Both the position numbers and the translations under genes were made by a program. Under the pieces are notes generated by a model, which saw only the letters and a list, made by a program, of their open reading frames with translations, had not been told where the DNA came from and ran no database searches. Of a stretch of DNA of 64,000 nucleotides, positions 25,580 through 34,252 are shown one piece after another (position 1 is the stretch's first letter; each line of letters starts with the position of its first letter). The stretch is from Nocardia bovistercoris (GTDB lineage: Bacteria > Actinomycetota > Actinomycetes > Mycobacteriales > Mycobacteriaceae): positions 186,001 through 250,000 of the forward strand of contig NZ_JADMLG010000008.1 of assembly GCF_015674855.1 (NCBI RefSeq). The letters run 5' to 3'.

Positions 25580-27136
25580 TCAAGCTGCCTGTTCGTGCGC
25601 GAGCGGCGGCTGCGGCGCGTGTTCCTGCCGCAGCGGACGCCCCAATATCACCTTGGCGGTGGTGGTCGCCATCTCCAGCAGTCCGCGCAGCCCGCGTCGC
25701 GAGGCGAGCACCGACCACACCGTCACATCGTCGTCGGCGGTATCGGTGGCCGCGCCCTCGAGCCGGTCGGCCAGCCAGGTCAGGCTGATCGGCGTGGCCA
25801 GCACCAGCATGGAGAAATGTTCGCTGAGCCGGTCGCGCACGTAGGTCACCCTGGCGCCGCCCGCGCGGTAGCGGGCCACCTGGCCGTCGACCCCGTCCAT
25901 GTGGATGACCTGGTCGTGGATCGGCTGCACCACGAGCAGGGGGCAGGTCGGTGCGGCATGACCGAGCCGCAGGTCGTCGAACATGGCGCGGAACTCGGGG
26001 GTCGCCATGATCTCGGCGATCCGCCTTCCGGTCATGAAGTCGTCGACGTGTTTGCCCGCGAGCGACAGGATCGCCTCGAGCGGACTCGCCTTCTCGGCGC
26101 GTTCGATGAACTCGCGCCCTTCGGGACTCAGTTCGTCGAGGATCACCGCGCCCAGCGCCGGATACAGCCGGTGCAGCGCCGCGATGACGATGGCGGGCAG
26201 GCCCGCGAAACTCGTGCCGTTGAGACGTTCGAAGACCTGGCCGGGATCGCCGACCGGCGCACCGAGCACCGCGCCCACGATATTCAGTTCCGGTGCGTAA
26301 CTCGGCGCCATCTCGGCCACCCAGGAGCTCGCCATGCCGCCGCCCGAATAGCCCCACACCCCGATGGGGGTGTCCGCGCGCAGGCCGAGCGGGGCGAAGG
26401 CGATGGCGGCGCGCAGTCCGTCGAGCACGCGGTAGCCGGGTTCGCGTGGTGCGCCGAAATTGCCGTGCGGGCCCTCGTGGTCGGCGATGGACACCGCCCA
26501 ACCCCGGCGCAGCGCGTTCGCGACGAGCAGCCACTCGAACTGGGTGACCGAGCCGATCGCGCGCGCTCCGCGGCGCAGGGCGTACGAGGGCGCGCAGCGT
26601 TCGCTGACCGCGTCCATGGCGGTCTGGAAGGCCAGCAGCGGGCGCTCGACCTCGGGGTCGGCGTCATCGGGCAGCAGGACCGTGGTGATCGCCGCCTCGG
26701 GCGCGCCGTGCAGGTCGCAGCTGCGGTAGAGGAGCTGCCAGGCCGATACCCGCTGGGGGACGAGGCCGAAGAGGGCCAGTTCGACGCGGCGGGTGCGCAG
26801 GATGGCGCCCGGCTGGGTCTTGGCGAATCCACGCGGCGGGCGGTGGAACGGGTCGACGCTCGGCAGCGGCGGACCGGCGGGATGGTGCGGGTCGGGGTCG
26901 GCGCCAGGGATACCGATGGGGTCGACGGTAGCCGTGCCGGCAAAGTCGGCAGTAGCCGTGCCGGCAAAGTCGGCAGTAGCCGTGCCGGCAAAGTCGGCAG
27001 TAGCCGTGCCGGCAAAGTCGGCAGTAGCCGTGCCGGCAAAGTCGGCAGTAGCCGTGCCGACGGAGTCTCCGGTGGTCGTGCCGACCGCGCCGGACTTGCC
27101 GGCGCGCGCACCGCTGTGCACAGCGTCGATGCTCAC
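25580..27136 (-). CDS. Secretory-lipase-family (LIP) hydrolase with N-terminal tandem repeats
   Basis: A 518-residue protein. An N-terminal repeat block (TATADFAG units) is followed by an alpha/beta hydrolase of the LIP family. The nucleophile elbow is GVWGYSGGGMASSW, the acid lies in VVQPIHDQVIHMDG and the base in RLSEHFSMLVL. Family members hydrolyse triacylglycerols or related esters. No signal peptide is visible, so it may act in the cytoplasm or be exported by another route. GTG 27136 is secure: AGGAGG lies 5 nt upstream. It has no obvious equivalent at this point in the M. tuberculosis order, so it is probably a lineage insertion. Confidence 0.85.
   Translation of the reverse strand: MSIDAVHSGARAGKSGAVGTTTGDSVGTATADFAGTATADFAGTATADFAGTATADFAGTATADFAGTATVDPIGIPGADPDPHHPAGPPLPSVDPFHRPPRGFAKTQPGAILRTRRVELALFGLVPQRVSAWQLLYRSCDLHGAPEAAITTVLLPDDADPEVERPLLAFQTAMDAVSERCAPSYALRRGARAIGSVTQFEWLLVANALRRGWAVSIADHEGPHGNFGAPREPGYRVLDGLRAAIAFAPLGLRADTPIGVWGYSGGGMASSWVAEMAPSYAPELNIVGAVLGAPVGDPGQVFERLNGTSFAGLPAIVIAALHRLYPALGAVILDELSPEGREFIERAEKASPLEAILSLAGKHVDDFMTGRRIAEIMATPEFRAMFDDLRLGHAAPTCPLLVVQPIHDQVIHMDGVDGQVARYRAGGARVTYVRDRLSEHFSMLVLATPISLTWLADRLEGAATDTADDDVTVWSVLASRRGLRGLLEMATTTAKVILGRPLRQEHAPQPPLAHEQAA
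26928..27060. repeat. Perfect 24-bp tandem repeat, five units plus a partial sixth
   Basis: Five identical 24-bp units (starts at 26928, 26952, 26976, 27000 and 27024) and a sixth that matches for its first 13 bases. Each adds eight residues (TATADFAG) to the lipase N-terminus without shifting frame. Perfect identity suggests recent expansion. Confidence 0.97.
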
Positions 27137-27299
27137 CGCAACCTCCTCGTCGAGTCCGGCCGGACCTGCTCGCGGCCCGCCTGGCCGGCTTCCGCGTTCG
27201 AAAAGCGAAGTTGCGCACCGATACTGGTGCCGACCTGCACCGAGAGTAGGTGACGTCGGGGTGCCTGTGAACCCTGGTTATAGAGTTCACCGCTGCCAC

Positions 27300-27305
27300 T
27301 ACACT
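27300..27305 (+). promoter_or_regulatory. -10 element, leaderless promoter of SDR gene
   Basis: TACACT is followed by exactly 7 nt and the ATG at 27313, with no Shine-Dalgarno sequence between them. Confidence 0.5.
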
Positions 27306-27312
27306 GCCGGTC

Positions 27313-28110
27313 ATGAGCTCACCGACAGTGTTCATCACCGGTGCGGCGGCCGGGATCGGTCGGGCCACGGCGCTCCTTTTCGCAGCACACGGCTATCACG
27401 TCGGCGCCTACGACATCGATGAAGTGGGGTTGACGAGGCTGTCCGCCGACATCACCGCGGCGGGCGGAACCGTGCGCACCGGCGTCCTCGATGTGACCAA
27501 CGACACGCACTGGTCGGAGCGGCTGGCCGAGTTCCACGACGCGACCGGTCGGCTGGACATCCTGGTCAACAATGCCGGGATCCTGCGCGCGGGCCCCTTC
27601 CAGGACATCGACCTCGCCGCCCACCGCGCCGTCGTCGACGTCAACCTCGGCGGCGTCCTCACCGGAACCCATACCGCCTTCCGCTACCTGCGCGACACCG
27701 AGGGCGCGCAGATCGTGAACCTCTGCTCGGCCTCGGCCATCTACGGCCAACCCGAACTCGCGACCTACGCCGCGACCAAATCGGCGGTCAAGAGCCTCAC
27801 CGAAGCACTCGACCTGGAATGGGAACGCCACGACATCCGCGTCGTCGCGGTGTGGCCGCTGTTCGTGGCCACCGCCATGGTCGACGGCGTCGACACCGGT
27901 TCGACGCGATCGCTCGGCGTGCACCTCACCGCCGATGACGTCGCGCACGGCATCTGGGAGATCACGAGCAAACGCGGCCGCCTGCCACGCGTGCACTACG
28001 AGATCGGCGCCCGCACCAAGGCCCTCGCCCTCGCCGCCAAGTATTCACCCGGCTGGGCCGTGCGCACGATCAACAAATACGTCACCGGATCGGGGTTCCG
28101 GTCGAGGTGA
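27313..28110 (+). CDS. Short-chain dehydrogenase/reductase
   Basis: A 265-residue classical SDR. The dinucleotide motif is VFITGAAAGIGRA (residues 6-18), the NNAG block is DILVNNAGILRAG (about 88), and the active site is Ser in NLCSASAIYG with Tyr and Lys in LATYAATKSAVK. The charged residue after the second strand (YDIDEVG) suggests NAD(H) rather than NADP(H). The substrate is unknown. The C-terminus (YSPGWAVRTINKYVTGSGFR) is typical of actinobacterial SDRs near lipid genes. The transcript appears leaderless. Confidence 0.9.
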   Translation: MSSPTVFITGAAAGIGRATALLFAAHGYHVGAYDIDEVGLTRLSADITAAGGTVRTGVLDVTNDTHWSERLAEFHDATGRLDILVNNAGILRAGPFQDIDLAAHRAVVDVNLGGVLTGTHTAFRYLRDTEGAQIVNLCSASAIYGQPELATYAATKSAVKSLTEALDLEWERHDIRVVAVWPLFVATAMVDGVDTGSTRSLGVHLTADDVAHGIWEITSKRGRLPRVHYEIGARTKALALAAKYSPGWAVRTINKYVTGSGFRSR

Positions 28111-28241
28111 AACCACTGGCGTGAGTGCGCGTGGTGGTCGCCCCGGTCGGTGGATGCTTGCCGGTCCTCGACCGCGTCCGCCGTAGCCGGGTGCGCGGCG
28201 CGGGCTTCTGACAGAATCGCTGCGACAAGGGGGTGTGTGCC

Positions 28242-29375
28242 ATGCCGACGGCCACCGAATTCAACGGCCAGATGCGCGAGCGTGGCGTGCCGACGCGGGA
28301 ACGGGATCAGCTCGACCGGCTGGTGGCGGGGTTGCGGGACGCGGGGGCCGATACGCGGATCGGGTATCACGCCAGTCTCGCCGTCAACGCGTGGCGGCGG
28401 CCGCCGCGCATCCAGGTCACCGGGCGGGCGCACACCGGGCGGACCACGGTGCTGCACGCGCTGGCCCTGATGTCGGCCGTCGAGACCGGGCCGGTGGACG
28501 AGCCGGGGGCGCCCGATCCCGAACTCGACGCCGACATCGTCGTCTATGTCCTGGCGGGCGCGCCGCTGCCCGCCGACCGCAGGGTGCTGGCCGCCCTCGA
28601 CCCCGCGCGTACCGTCGTTGTGCTCAACAAGGCGGACGCGATCGGGTCGCGCTGGGGTGACGCGGTGGCCGCGGCCGAGCAGTACAGCAGGGAGCTCGGC
28701 ATCCACACCCTTCCCGTTGTCGCGGCGCTCGCCGTGCGCACCAGGGCGGGCACGGTCACCGAGGAAGACCTGACCACCCTGCGCCGCCTCGCCGAAACCG
28801 CCGACCTCGCGCTGACCCTGTCACCCGACCTGTTCGTCTCACCCGCCGCGGGCCCCGACGTCGCCGAACGCGAAACCCTACTGAACCGCTGGGACCTGTA
28901 CGGCATCACCTGCGCCATGAGCGCCCTGCGCGCCGACCCAGGACTCGGGCCGCACGCGATACTCCAACTGCTGCACGCGGCGGGCGGCATCGATCCGCTG
29001 CACCGCCTGCTGCACCAACGCTACGAGCAGGTCTCCGCACTGCGCGGCGGTGCGCTGCTCGACGAATTCGCCCGCCTCGCCGCCCGCGCCATCCCCGCCG
29101 ACGGCGGCGGCCGCGACGTGCTGGAGAACTACCTCGACGGCGACGACGCCATGTGGTTGGGACTGTGCGCAGGCCTGGCCGACCCCTCGGTCGCCCACCT
29201 GGCCGCGGGCTATCCGGCCCCCGCGCCCGCCGACGCCGACGACGCCTTGCAGCGCGCCGTCCGCTGGCGCGCCGTGGTCTCCAGCGATATGCCGCCCACC
29301 GCCCGCCGCGCCGCCCTGCGCGTGCACAACGGCTACATCAGACTGTGGGAGCGGATGAGCAGTGCCGGACTCTGA
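28242..29375 (+). CDS. GTPase-like protein of the Rv0209 type (dynamin-like pair, first member)
   Basis: A 377-residue protein. A P-loop-like QVTGRAHTGRTTVLHALALM is followed by a short region and the G4 motif in TVVVLNKADAIGS. The Walker lysine is replaced by arginine (GRAHTGRTT), so nucleotide hydrolysis may be weak or lost. The rest is helical. ATG 28242 has AAGGGGG upstream; the GTG nine bases earlier is an alternative. Its end overlaps the start of the next gene by 14 bp, and the two precede pckA as Rv0209-Rv0210 do. A dynamin-like membrane-remodelling pair is an inference from architecture, not proven. Confidence 0.75.
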   Translation: MPTATEFNGQMRERGVPTRERDQLDRLVAGLRDAGADTRIGYHASLAVNAWRRPPRIQVTGRAHTGRTTVLHALALMSAVETGPVDEPGAPDPELDADIVVYVLAGAPLPADRRVLAALDPARTVVVLNKADAIGSRWGDAVAAAEQYSRELGIHTLPVVAALAVRTRAGTVTEEDLTTLRRLAETADLALTLSPDLFVSPAAGPDVAERETLLNRWDLYGITCAMSALRADPGLGPHAILQLLHAAGGIDPLHRLLHQRYEQVSALRGGALLDEFARLAARAIPADGGGRDVLENYLDGDDAMWLGLCAGLADPSVAHLAAGYPAPAPADADDALQRAVRWRAVVSSDMPPTARRAALRVHNGYIRLWERMSSAGL

Positions 29376-30975
29376 GCCGCCGGGCCCAGACCCCGCCGCG
29401 CCGCCGGATCCGGAACCCGCCTCGCGTGCGGACGCATCGCCGCCGATGGTCGCAGGCGGGCCTGGACACGAGTCGCGGTCCGGTGGTGCGGTGTTGTCGA
29501 GTGACATCGCCCTGCCAGGTGACGTGGCGGGGGTTCTGGCGCGGTGGAATCCGCAGGGCGCCGCGCTGTTGGACGCGGTGCGGAATCCCGGCGCGGGTTC
29601 TCGGGTGCTTTTGATCGGTCCGGACGATGCCAATACCACCTTGTTGCGCACCGAGTTGGCCCGTTTCGAACCTCGCGTCGAATTCGCGGAGGTGACCGAT
29701 TCCGCGGCGGAGTTCGGGGCCGCCGCGTTGCCGGGGGCGACTCCGGTGGCGTTGGTCCTGCTGGACGCGGGCAGTGTCATCGGCGCGGACACCCTCGGTG
29801 TGCTCGCGCGTGCGCGCGCGGGGGGTGTGCGGACGCTGCTGGCGATGAACGGCATCCACGCTTTCGCCGATTGGCGGCAGATCCGTGATCGAAATCTCGA
29901 GGTGCTCGCACCGCGCGGCTTCGAACTGGAGATCCTTCCGGTGTCGGCCCGGTTGGCGGCGGCGGCGCGCACCGGCGGTGACGCCGCGCTGCTCGACCGG
30001 TCGGGGGTCGGCGCGTTGCACGCGGCGTTGGCGGCGGCGGTTTCGGGCGCGGCCGGGTTCGGCGCCGACGCGCGCGCGGCCCTGGTGGCGCGGGTGCTCG
30101 CGGAGACTCGGGAGCGGATCGCGGCCCAGGTGCGCACTTTGCGTTCGGGTTCGGAGATCGCGCGGCTGCGGGAGGAGCGGGCCGGGCTGATCGCCGGGCG
30201 CGACGGCGGGCGGGCCACCGCGATGTCGGCGTTGCGCGGGCAGCTGCATCTGGCGAGGGTGGATCTGGTGACCGAGGTGGGCGGTCAGGTCCGTGCCTTG
30301 CACGTGGCGGCGCGCGCGGAACTCGACCGGCTCGCGCCCGCGGAGTTCGCCGACCATCCACGACGCTTGCAGGCGACCGTCACCGAACTGACGGGTGTCG
30401 TGGATCACAGCATCGATCGACGTTTCGCCGAACTCGTCGACCGCCTCGGCGCGGCCGATATCGACGCGACGACCGCCCCGCATCGCAGGCGCGATCCAGC
30501 GCCGCGCGTCGGTCCTGAACCCGAACCGAGGCACAGGGGTGTCGAAGATCACCTTATGATCGCGCTGGGTGCATCGGCGGGTGTCGGCCTCGGCAGGCTG
30601 CTGGTCTCGCCGCTGGCGCTGGTGCCCGCGTTGGACGTCGCCAGCATCCCGGTCACGCTGCTGCTCGGCGCGCTGGTCGCGTGGTGGGTGGTGCGCGCTC
30701 GCAGGCAGGTCGCCGACCGCGCGCACATCAGGCAGTGGATGTCGGAGGCGTTGGTGAACGTCAAGGCTCAGCTGGAACAGCGGGTCGCGACGGCGCTGGT
30801 CGAGGCCGAGACCGAGTGGGCAGACCGAGTGGTACGTACAAGTGCCGCGAAGATCGTCGCCTGCGACCGCGTGGTGGCAGAATTGGAGACGCGTATCCGG
30901 CGAGCAGCGGCCGAGCAACCGGGCCAACTCGCCGCCTGCGAGCGGGATATCGCCACGATCGATCGGTTCGACTAA
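29362..30975 (+). CDS. Rv0210-type partner protein with membrane hairpin
   Basis: A 537-residue protein. The N-terminal 60 residues are Pro/Asp-rich; residues 60-210 resemble a Rossmann or GTPase-like fold without a clear P-loop (LLIGPDDANTTLLRTELARF). Long helices rich in Arg/Glu follow. Near residue 395-440 are two hydrophobic segments (MIALGASAGVGLGRLLVSPL, VTLLLGALVAWWVV), then a coiled-coil-like C-terminus. The GTG start lies within the upstream gene. The combination of a GTPase-like partner and helical stalk plus membrane hairpin suggests a bacterial dynamin-like heteropair acting on the membrane. Confidence in function is low. Confidence 0.75.
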   Translation: MPDSEPPGPDPAAPPDPEPASRADASPPMVAGGPGHESRSGGAVLSSDIALPGDVAGVLARWNPQGAALLDAVRNPGAGSRVLLIGPDDANTTLLRTELARFEPRVEFAEVTDSAAEFGAAALPGATPVALVLLDAGSVIGADTLGVLARARAGGVRTLLAMNGIHAFADWRQIRDRNLEVLAPRGFELEILPVSARLAAAARTGGDAALLDRSGVGALHAALAAAVSGAAGFGADARAALVARVLAETRERIAAQVRTLRSGSEIARLREERAGLIAGRDGGRATAMSALRGQLHLARVDLVTEVGGQVRALHVAARAELDRLAPAEFADHPRRLQATVTELTGVVDHSIDRRFAELVDRLGAADIDATTAPHRRRDPAPRVGPEPEPRHRGVEDHLMIALGASAGVGLGRLLVSPLALVPALDVASIPVTLLLGALVAWWVVRARRQVADRAHIRQWMSEALVNVKAQLEQRVATALVEAETEWADRVVRTSAAKIVACDRVVAELETRIRRAAAEQPGQLAACERDIATIDRFD

Positions 30976-31225
30976 TTTGTTGATTCGATAACTGAATGGG
31001 TATCCGATAAGTACCCGGTTCCGTACTGGTCGTCATGTCGAGTTAACCTTTACCCAGGAACCTGGGCGTCCGCTTCGTCCTTGTACGCCGTCCAGCCGGG
31101 CGCGCTTTCGACTGGTCGTAGCGGGTGCCTTCCCGCCAACGGTGGCGCTGTTGTGTTCGCGCTGGTCATGGGCCTCGGGCCAGGCGGCGAAGCATCGGCG
31201 TACCGCCAATCTCAGGAGAGTTTTC

Positions 31226-33058
31226 ATGACCTCAGCGACCATTCCTGGTCTTCGTGGATCCGACGGTAAAGCGCCGACCGAACACAGCGAACTGCTCACC
31301 TGGGTACAGGAAGTCGCAGAACTCACTCAGCCTGAGCGAGTCGTCTGGGCGGACGGTTCCGACGAGGAATGGGAGCGGCTGACCGATCAGCTGGTCGAGG
31401 CGGGCACCTTCAAACGCCTGGACCAGAAGAAGAAGCCGAACTCCTTCTTAGCCCTCTCCGATCCCTCCGATGTGGCGCGAGTCGAGTCGCGCACCTACAT
31501 CTGTTCGAAGACCGAAGCCGACGCGGGCCCGACCAACAACTGGGTCGACCCGGCCGAGATGCGCGCCACCATGACCGAGCTGTACCGCGGCTCGATGAAG
31601 GGCCGCACCATGTACGTGGTGCCGTTCTGCATGGGTCCCCTCGGCGCGGAGGACCCGAAACTCGGCGTCGAGATCACCGACTCCGAGTACGTGGTCGTCT
31701 CGATGAAGGTCATGACCCGCATGGGCACGGCCGCGCTGGACAAGCTCGGTGCCGACCGCCCGTTCGTGAAGGCGCTGCACTCGGTGGGCGCGCCGCTGGC
31801 CGAGGGCCAGGCCGACGTGCCGTGGCCGTGCAACGACACCAAGTACATCACCCACTTCCCGGAGGACCGTGAGATCTGGTCCTACGGCTCCGGCTACGGC
31901 GGCAACGCGCTGCTCGGCAAGAAGTGCTACTCGCTGCGCATCGCGTCGGCCATGGCGCACGACGAGGGCTGGCTCGCCGAGCACATGCTGATCCTCAAGC
32001 TGATCTCCCCGGAGAACAAGGCGTACTACATCGCGGCCGCCTTCCCCAGCGCCTGCGGCAAGACCAACCTGGCGATGATCCAGCCGACGGTGCCCGGCTG
32101 GCGGGCCGAGACCCTCGGCGACGACATCGCGTGGATGCGTTTCGGCAAGGACGGCCGACTGTACGCGGTGAACCCGGAGTACGGCTTCTTCGGCGTCGCC
32201 CCCGGCACCAACCGCAGCTCGAACCCGAACGCCATCGCCACCATGGAGGCGGGCAACACCGTCTACACCAATGTCGCGCTCACCGACAACAACGACGTCT
32301 GGTGGGAGGGTCTGGAGGGCGAGCCCGATCACCTGATCGACTGGAAGGGCAACGACTGGCACCTGCGCGACACCGAGACGCTGGCCGCGCACCCGAACTC
32401 GCGCTACTGCACCCCGATGTCGCAGTGCCCGATCCTCGCCCCCGAATGGGACGATCCGCAGGGCGTGCCGATCTCGGCGATCCTGTTCGGCGGCCGCCGC
32501 AAGACCACGGTGCCGCTGGTGACCGAGTCCTTCGACTGGCAGCACGGCGTGTTCATGGGCGCCACGCTGTCCTCGGAGCAGACCGCCGCCGCCGAGGGCA
32601 AGGTCGGCACCGTGCGCCGCGACCCGATGGCGATGATCCCGTTCATGGGCTACCACGTGGGCGATTACATCAACCACTGGATCAATGTCGGCAAGAACGC
32701 CGACGCCACCAAGTTGCCGAAGATCTTCTACGTCAACTGGTTCCGTCGCGGTGACGACGGCCGTTTCCTGTGGCCCGGATTCGGCGAGAACTCTCGCGTG
32801 CTGGAGTGGATCATCGGCCGCATCGAAGGTTCCGCGCAGGCCGTTGCCACCGCGATCGGCAATGTGCCCACCGCGGCCCAGCTCGATCTCGACGGTCTCG
32901 ATGTCGATTCGGTGGACGTCGACGAGGCGTTGAAGGTCGACGCGGAGGAATGGCGCAAGGAGATCCCCCTCATCGAGGAGTGGTTCGAATTCGTCGGCGA
33001 CAAGCTGCCTTCCGGCGTTCGCGACGAATTCGAGGCGATGAAGCAGCGCCTCGCCTGA
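31226..33058 (+). CDS. pckA: Phosphoenolpyruvate carboxykinase (GTP)
   Basis: A 610-residue enzyme, the standard length, converting oxaloacetate plus GTP to phosphoenolpyruvate for gluconeogenesis on lipids. The nucleotide P-loop is AAFPSACGKTNLAMIQPT, with the reactive Cys in SACGK. Other family blocks are EGWLAEHMLIL, RRDPMAMIPFMGYHVGDYIN and NWFRRGDDGRFLWPGFGEN. ATG 31226 has CAGGAGAG six nucleotides upstream. It follows the Rv0209/Rv0210-type pair, as Rv0211 does. The 250-bp leader contains GGGTA/TACCC arms near 31000-31020, which could be a regulatory hairpin. Confidence 0.98.
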   Translation: MTSATIPGLRGSDGKAPTEHSELLTWVQEVAELTQPERVVWADGSDEEWERLTDQLVEAGTFKRLDQKKKPNSFLALSDPSDVARVESRTYICSKTEADAGPTNNWVDPAEMRATMTELYRGSMKGRTMYVVPFCMGPLGAEDPKLGVEITDSEYVVVSMKVMTRMGTAALDKLGADRPFVKALHSVGAPLAEGQADVPWPCNDTKYITHFPEDREIWSYGSGYGGNALLGKKCYSLRIASAMAHDEGWLAEHMLILKLISPENKAYYIAAAFPSACGKTNLAMIQPTVPGWRAETLGDDIAWMRFGKDGRLYAVNPEYGFFGVAPGTNRSSNPNAIATMEAGNTVYTNVALTDNNDVWWEGLEGEPDHLIDWKGNDWHLRDTETLAAHPNSRYCTPMSQCPILAPEWDDPQGVPISAILFGGRRKTTVPLVTESFDWQHGVFMGATLSSEQTAAAEGKVGTVRRDPMAMIPFMGYHVGDYINHWINVGKNADATKLPKIFYVNWFRRGDDGRFLWPGFGENSRVLEWIIGRIEGSAQAVATAIGNVPTAAQLDLDGLDVDSVDVDEALKVDAEEWRKEIPLIEEWFEFVGDKLPSGVRDEFEAMKQRLA

Positions 33059-33074
33059 TCCCGTTCGAACACCA

Positions 33075-33113
33075 CCGCCCGCACTCGGTTCCGAGTGCGG
33101 GCGGTTTCGTTTT
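33075..33113 (+). terminator. Intrinsic terminator of pckA
   Basis: CCGCCCGCACTC pairs with GAGTGCGGGCGG (12 bp, 6-nt loop) and is followed by TTTCGTTTT. It begins 16 nt after the stop. Confidence 0.92.
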
Positions 33114-33183
33114 CCGAGGCTGTCTCGGAATGGCTCGCCTCGGTAGGGACCGCTCGCGGACCGAGAACCGTTCGATGCGGGGC

Positions 33184-33708
33184 TCAGGAACCGACTGGGC
33201 TGCGCGGCGGTGCGGTGGCGGGCGCGATCCGAGCTCGGACGGCGCGCAGTAAACGGACGTAGGCGCTCCAGCGGGCGGGGGTCGCGACGGTTCCGGTGAG
33301 TTCGCGTTCGGCGCGGTCGAGGAGGTCTTCGAGCAGGGCGTCGTGCATACGACGGTAGAAGAACGGCCAAGTGAGTCGCGTGATGCCGCGCGGGCGGCCC
33401 GCCAGGGTGTGACGCAGGACGGCGGCGTCGCCGTCCGGGGTGACGGTGAATTCGTGGTAGCCGTCGATATTCGGGGATCCGTTGAAGCGGAAGCGGATTC
33501 GGCGTGCCGGCTCATATTCTTCGACCCGGTAGCGCACCGGTCCGTGGCCGCCGCGGGCGCCGACGCCGAGCGGGCCGTCGAGACGTGCGACGGGCCACCG
33601 GTCGCCCGGCCACAGGCGGTCGTGCGGGCCGGTGAGGGTGTCGACGAGTGCGCCGACCTGGTCGGCGTCGGCGGCGAGCCGTCGCGAGTGGATGTTCAGC
33701 ACGGCCAT
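33184..33708 (-). CDS. SRPBCC (START-like) family protein
   Basis: A 174-residue protein of the helix-grip SRPBCC fold: MAVLNIHSRRLAADADQVGA opens the family. A PVRYRVEEYEPARRIRFRF strand pair, then GYHEFTVTPDGDAAVLRHTL and the helix WPFFYRRMHDALLEDLLDRAE complete it. Such proteins bind hydrophobic ligands; the ligand is unknown. AAAGGAGG lies 4 nt before the ATG, and a perfect 18-bp palindrome sits between the -10 and the ribosome site, so it is probably strongly regulated. It converges on the pckA terminator. Confidence 0.85.
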   Translation of the reverse strand: MAVLNIHSRRLAADADQVGALVDTLTGPHDRLWPGDRWPVARLDGPLGVGARGGHGPVRYRVEEYEPARRIRFRFNGSPNIDGYHEFTVTPDGDAAVLRHTLAGRPRGITRLTWPFFYRRMHDALLEDLLDRAERELTGTVATPARWSAYVRLLRAVRARIAPATAPPRSPVGS

Positions 33709-33725
33709 CTGTCCTCCTTTGGAAC

Positions 33726-33743
33726 GATCCTTCTAGAAGGATC
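33726..33743. promoter_or_regulatory. Perfect 18-bp palindromic operator
   Basis: GATCCTTCTAGAAGGATC is an uninterrupted palindrome. It lies directly downstream of a minus-strand -10 (TATAAA/TAAAGT, about 33743-33749), so a dimeric repressor here would block the start of transcription of the SRPBCC gene. Confidence 0.75.
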
Positions 33744-33749
33744 ACTTTA

Positions 33750-34048
33750 TAAGGGTGGGCGTGGCCGCACCAGAGTCGTGCGACGAAGAACACGGCCCGG
33801 TTATTCGAAGGAACGCGGCATCATCCGGACTCGAAGTCGGGTCTCACGCCTGGAAGCGGACTGAGCGACTGTCCGGTAGTTGAATCCGTAATTCCCAGTG
33901 GCATCGCAGGTTTCACGCCAACACCGTCGGGAATTCAGGAGCTGTCCACTAAGCTGGAGCACATCGCTCAGCCACCGGCTGAATGCTTCCCCAACGGCAC
34001 CGCGGCCCACGCCGAATACGGCATCGACACGTGAGAGGTGGTTGGAGC
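33750..34048. other. Intergenic region upstream of small hypothetical gene
   Basis: About 300 bp without a convincing gene; open frames on both strands are short and lack ribosome sites. It probably carries promoters for the SRPBCC gene and the 56-residue gene. Confidence 0.35.
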
Positions 34049-34219
34049 ATGACCGATCTGGAGATGGACCCGGCCGCGGTGAGCACGCCGCTGTGCCGAG
34101 CGGCAGGCCGATTGCAGTCGGTGCTGCCACCCGGTTGGCGCGTCGAGGTCGCGGTCGAGCCGAACGCGGCGGACGGCCGCGTGCAGCCCGTGCTGCGCCT
34201 GGTGCTACCTGAGCGCTGA
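34049..34219 (+). CDS. Small hypothetical protein (56 aa)
   Basis: Encodes MTDLEMDPAAVSTPLCRAAG and a second half (VLPPGWRVEVAVEPNAADGR) with good high-GC third positions. GGAG lies 4 nt before the ATG. No family is recognised. It ends 33 bp before the convergent aldehyde dehydrogenase gene. The protein is short, so existence is moderately uncertain. Confidence 0.45.
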   Translation: MTDLEMDPAAVSTPLCRAAGRLQSVLPPGWRVEVAVEPNAADGRVQPVLRLVLPER

Positions 34220-34252
34220 GTGGCCGGTCGGGGGCCCCTCAGCGCGCGGGCG

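Noticed and set aside
26928..27060. Regular 24-bp repeats as a possible CRISPR array
   Set aside because: The units are directly contiguous with no spacers and keep an open reading frame, so they are a coding tandem repeat.
31081..31269. Leader peptide ORF before pckA
   Set aside because: No ribosome site, overlaps the pckA start in another frame, and the composition is not coding-like.
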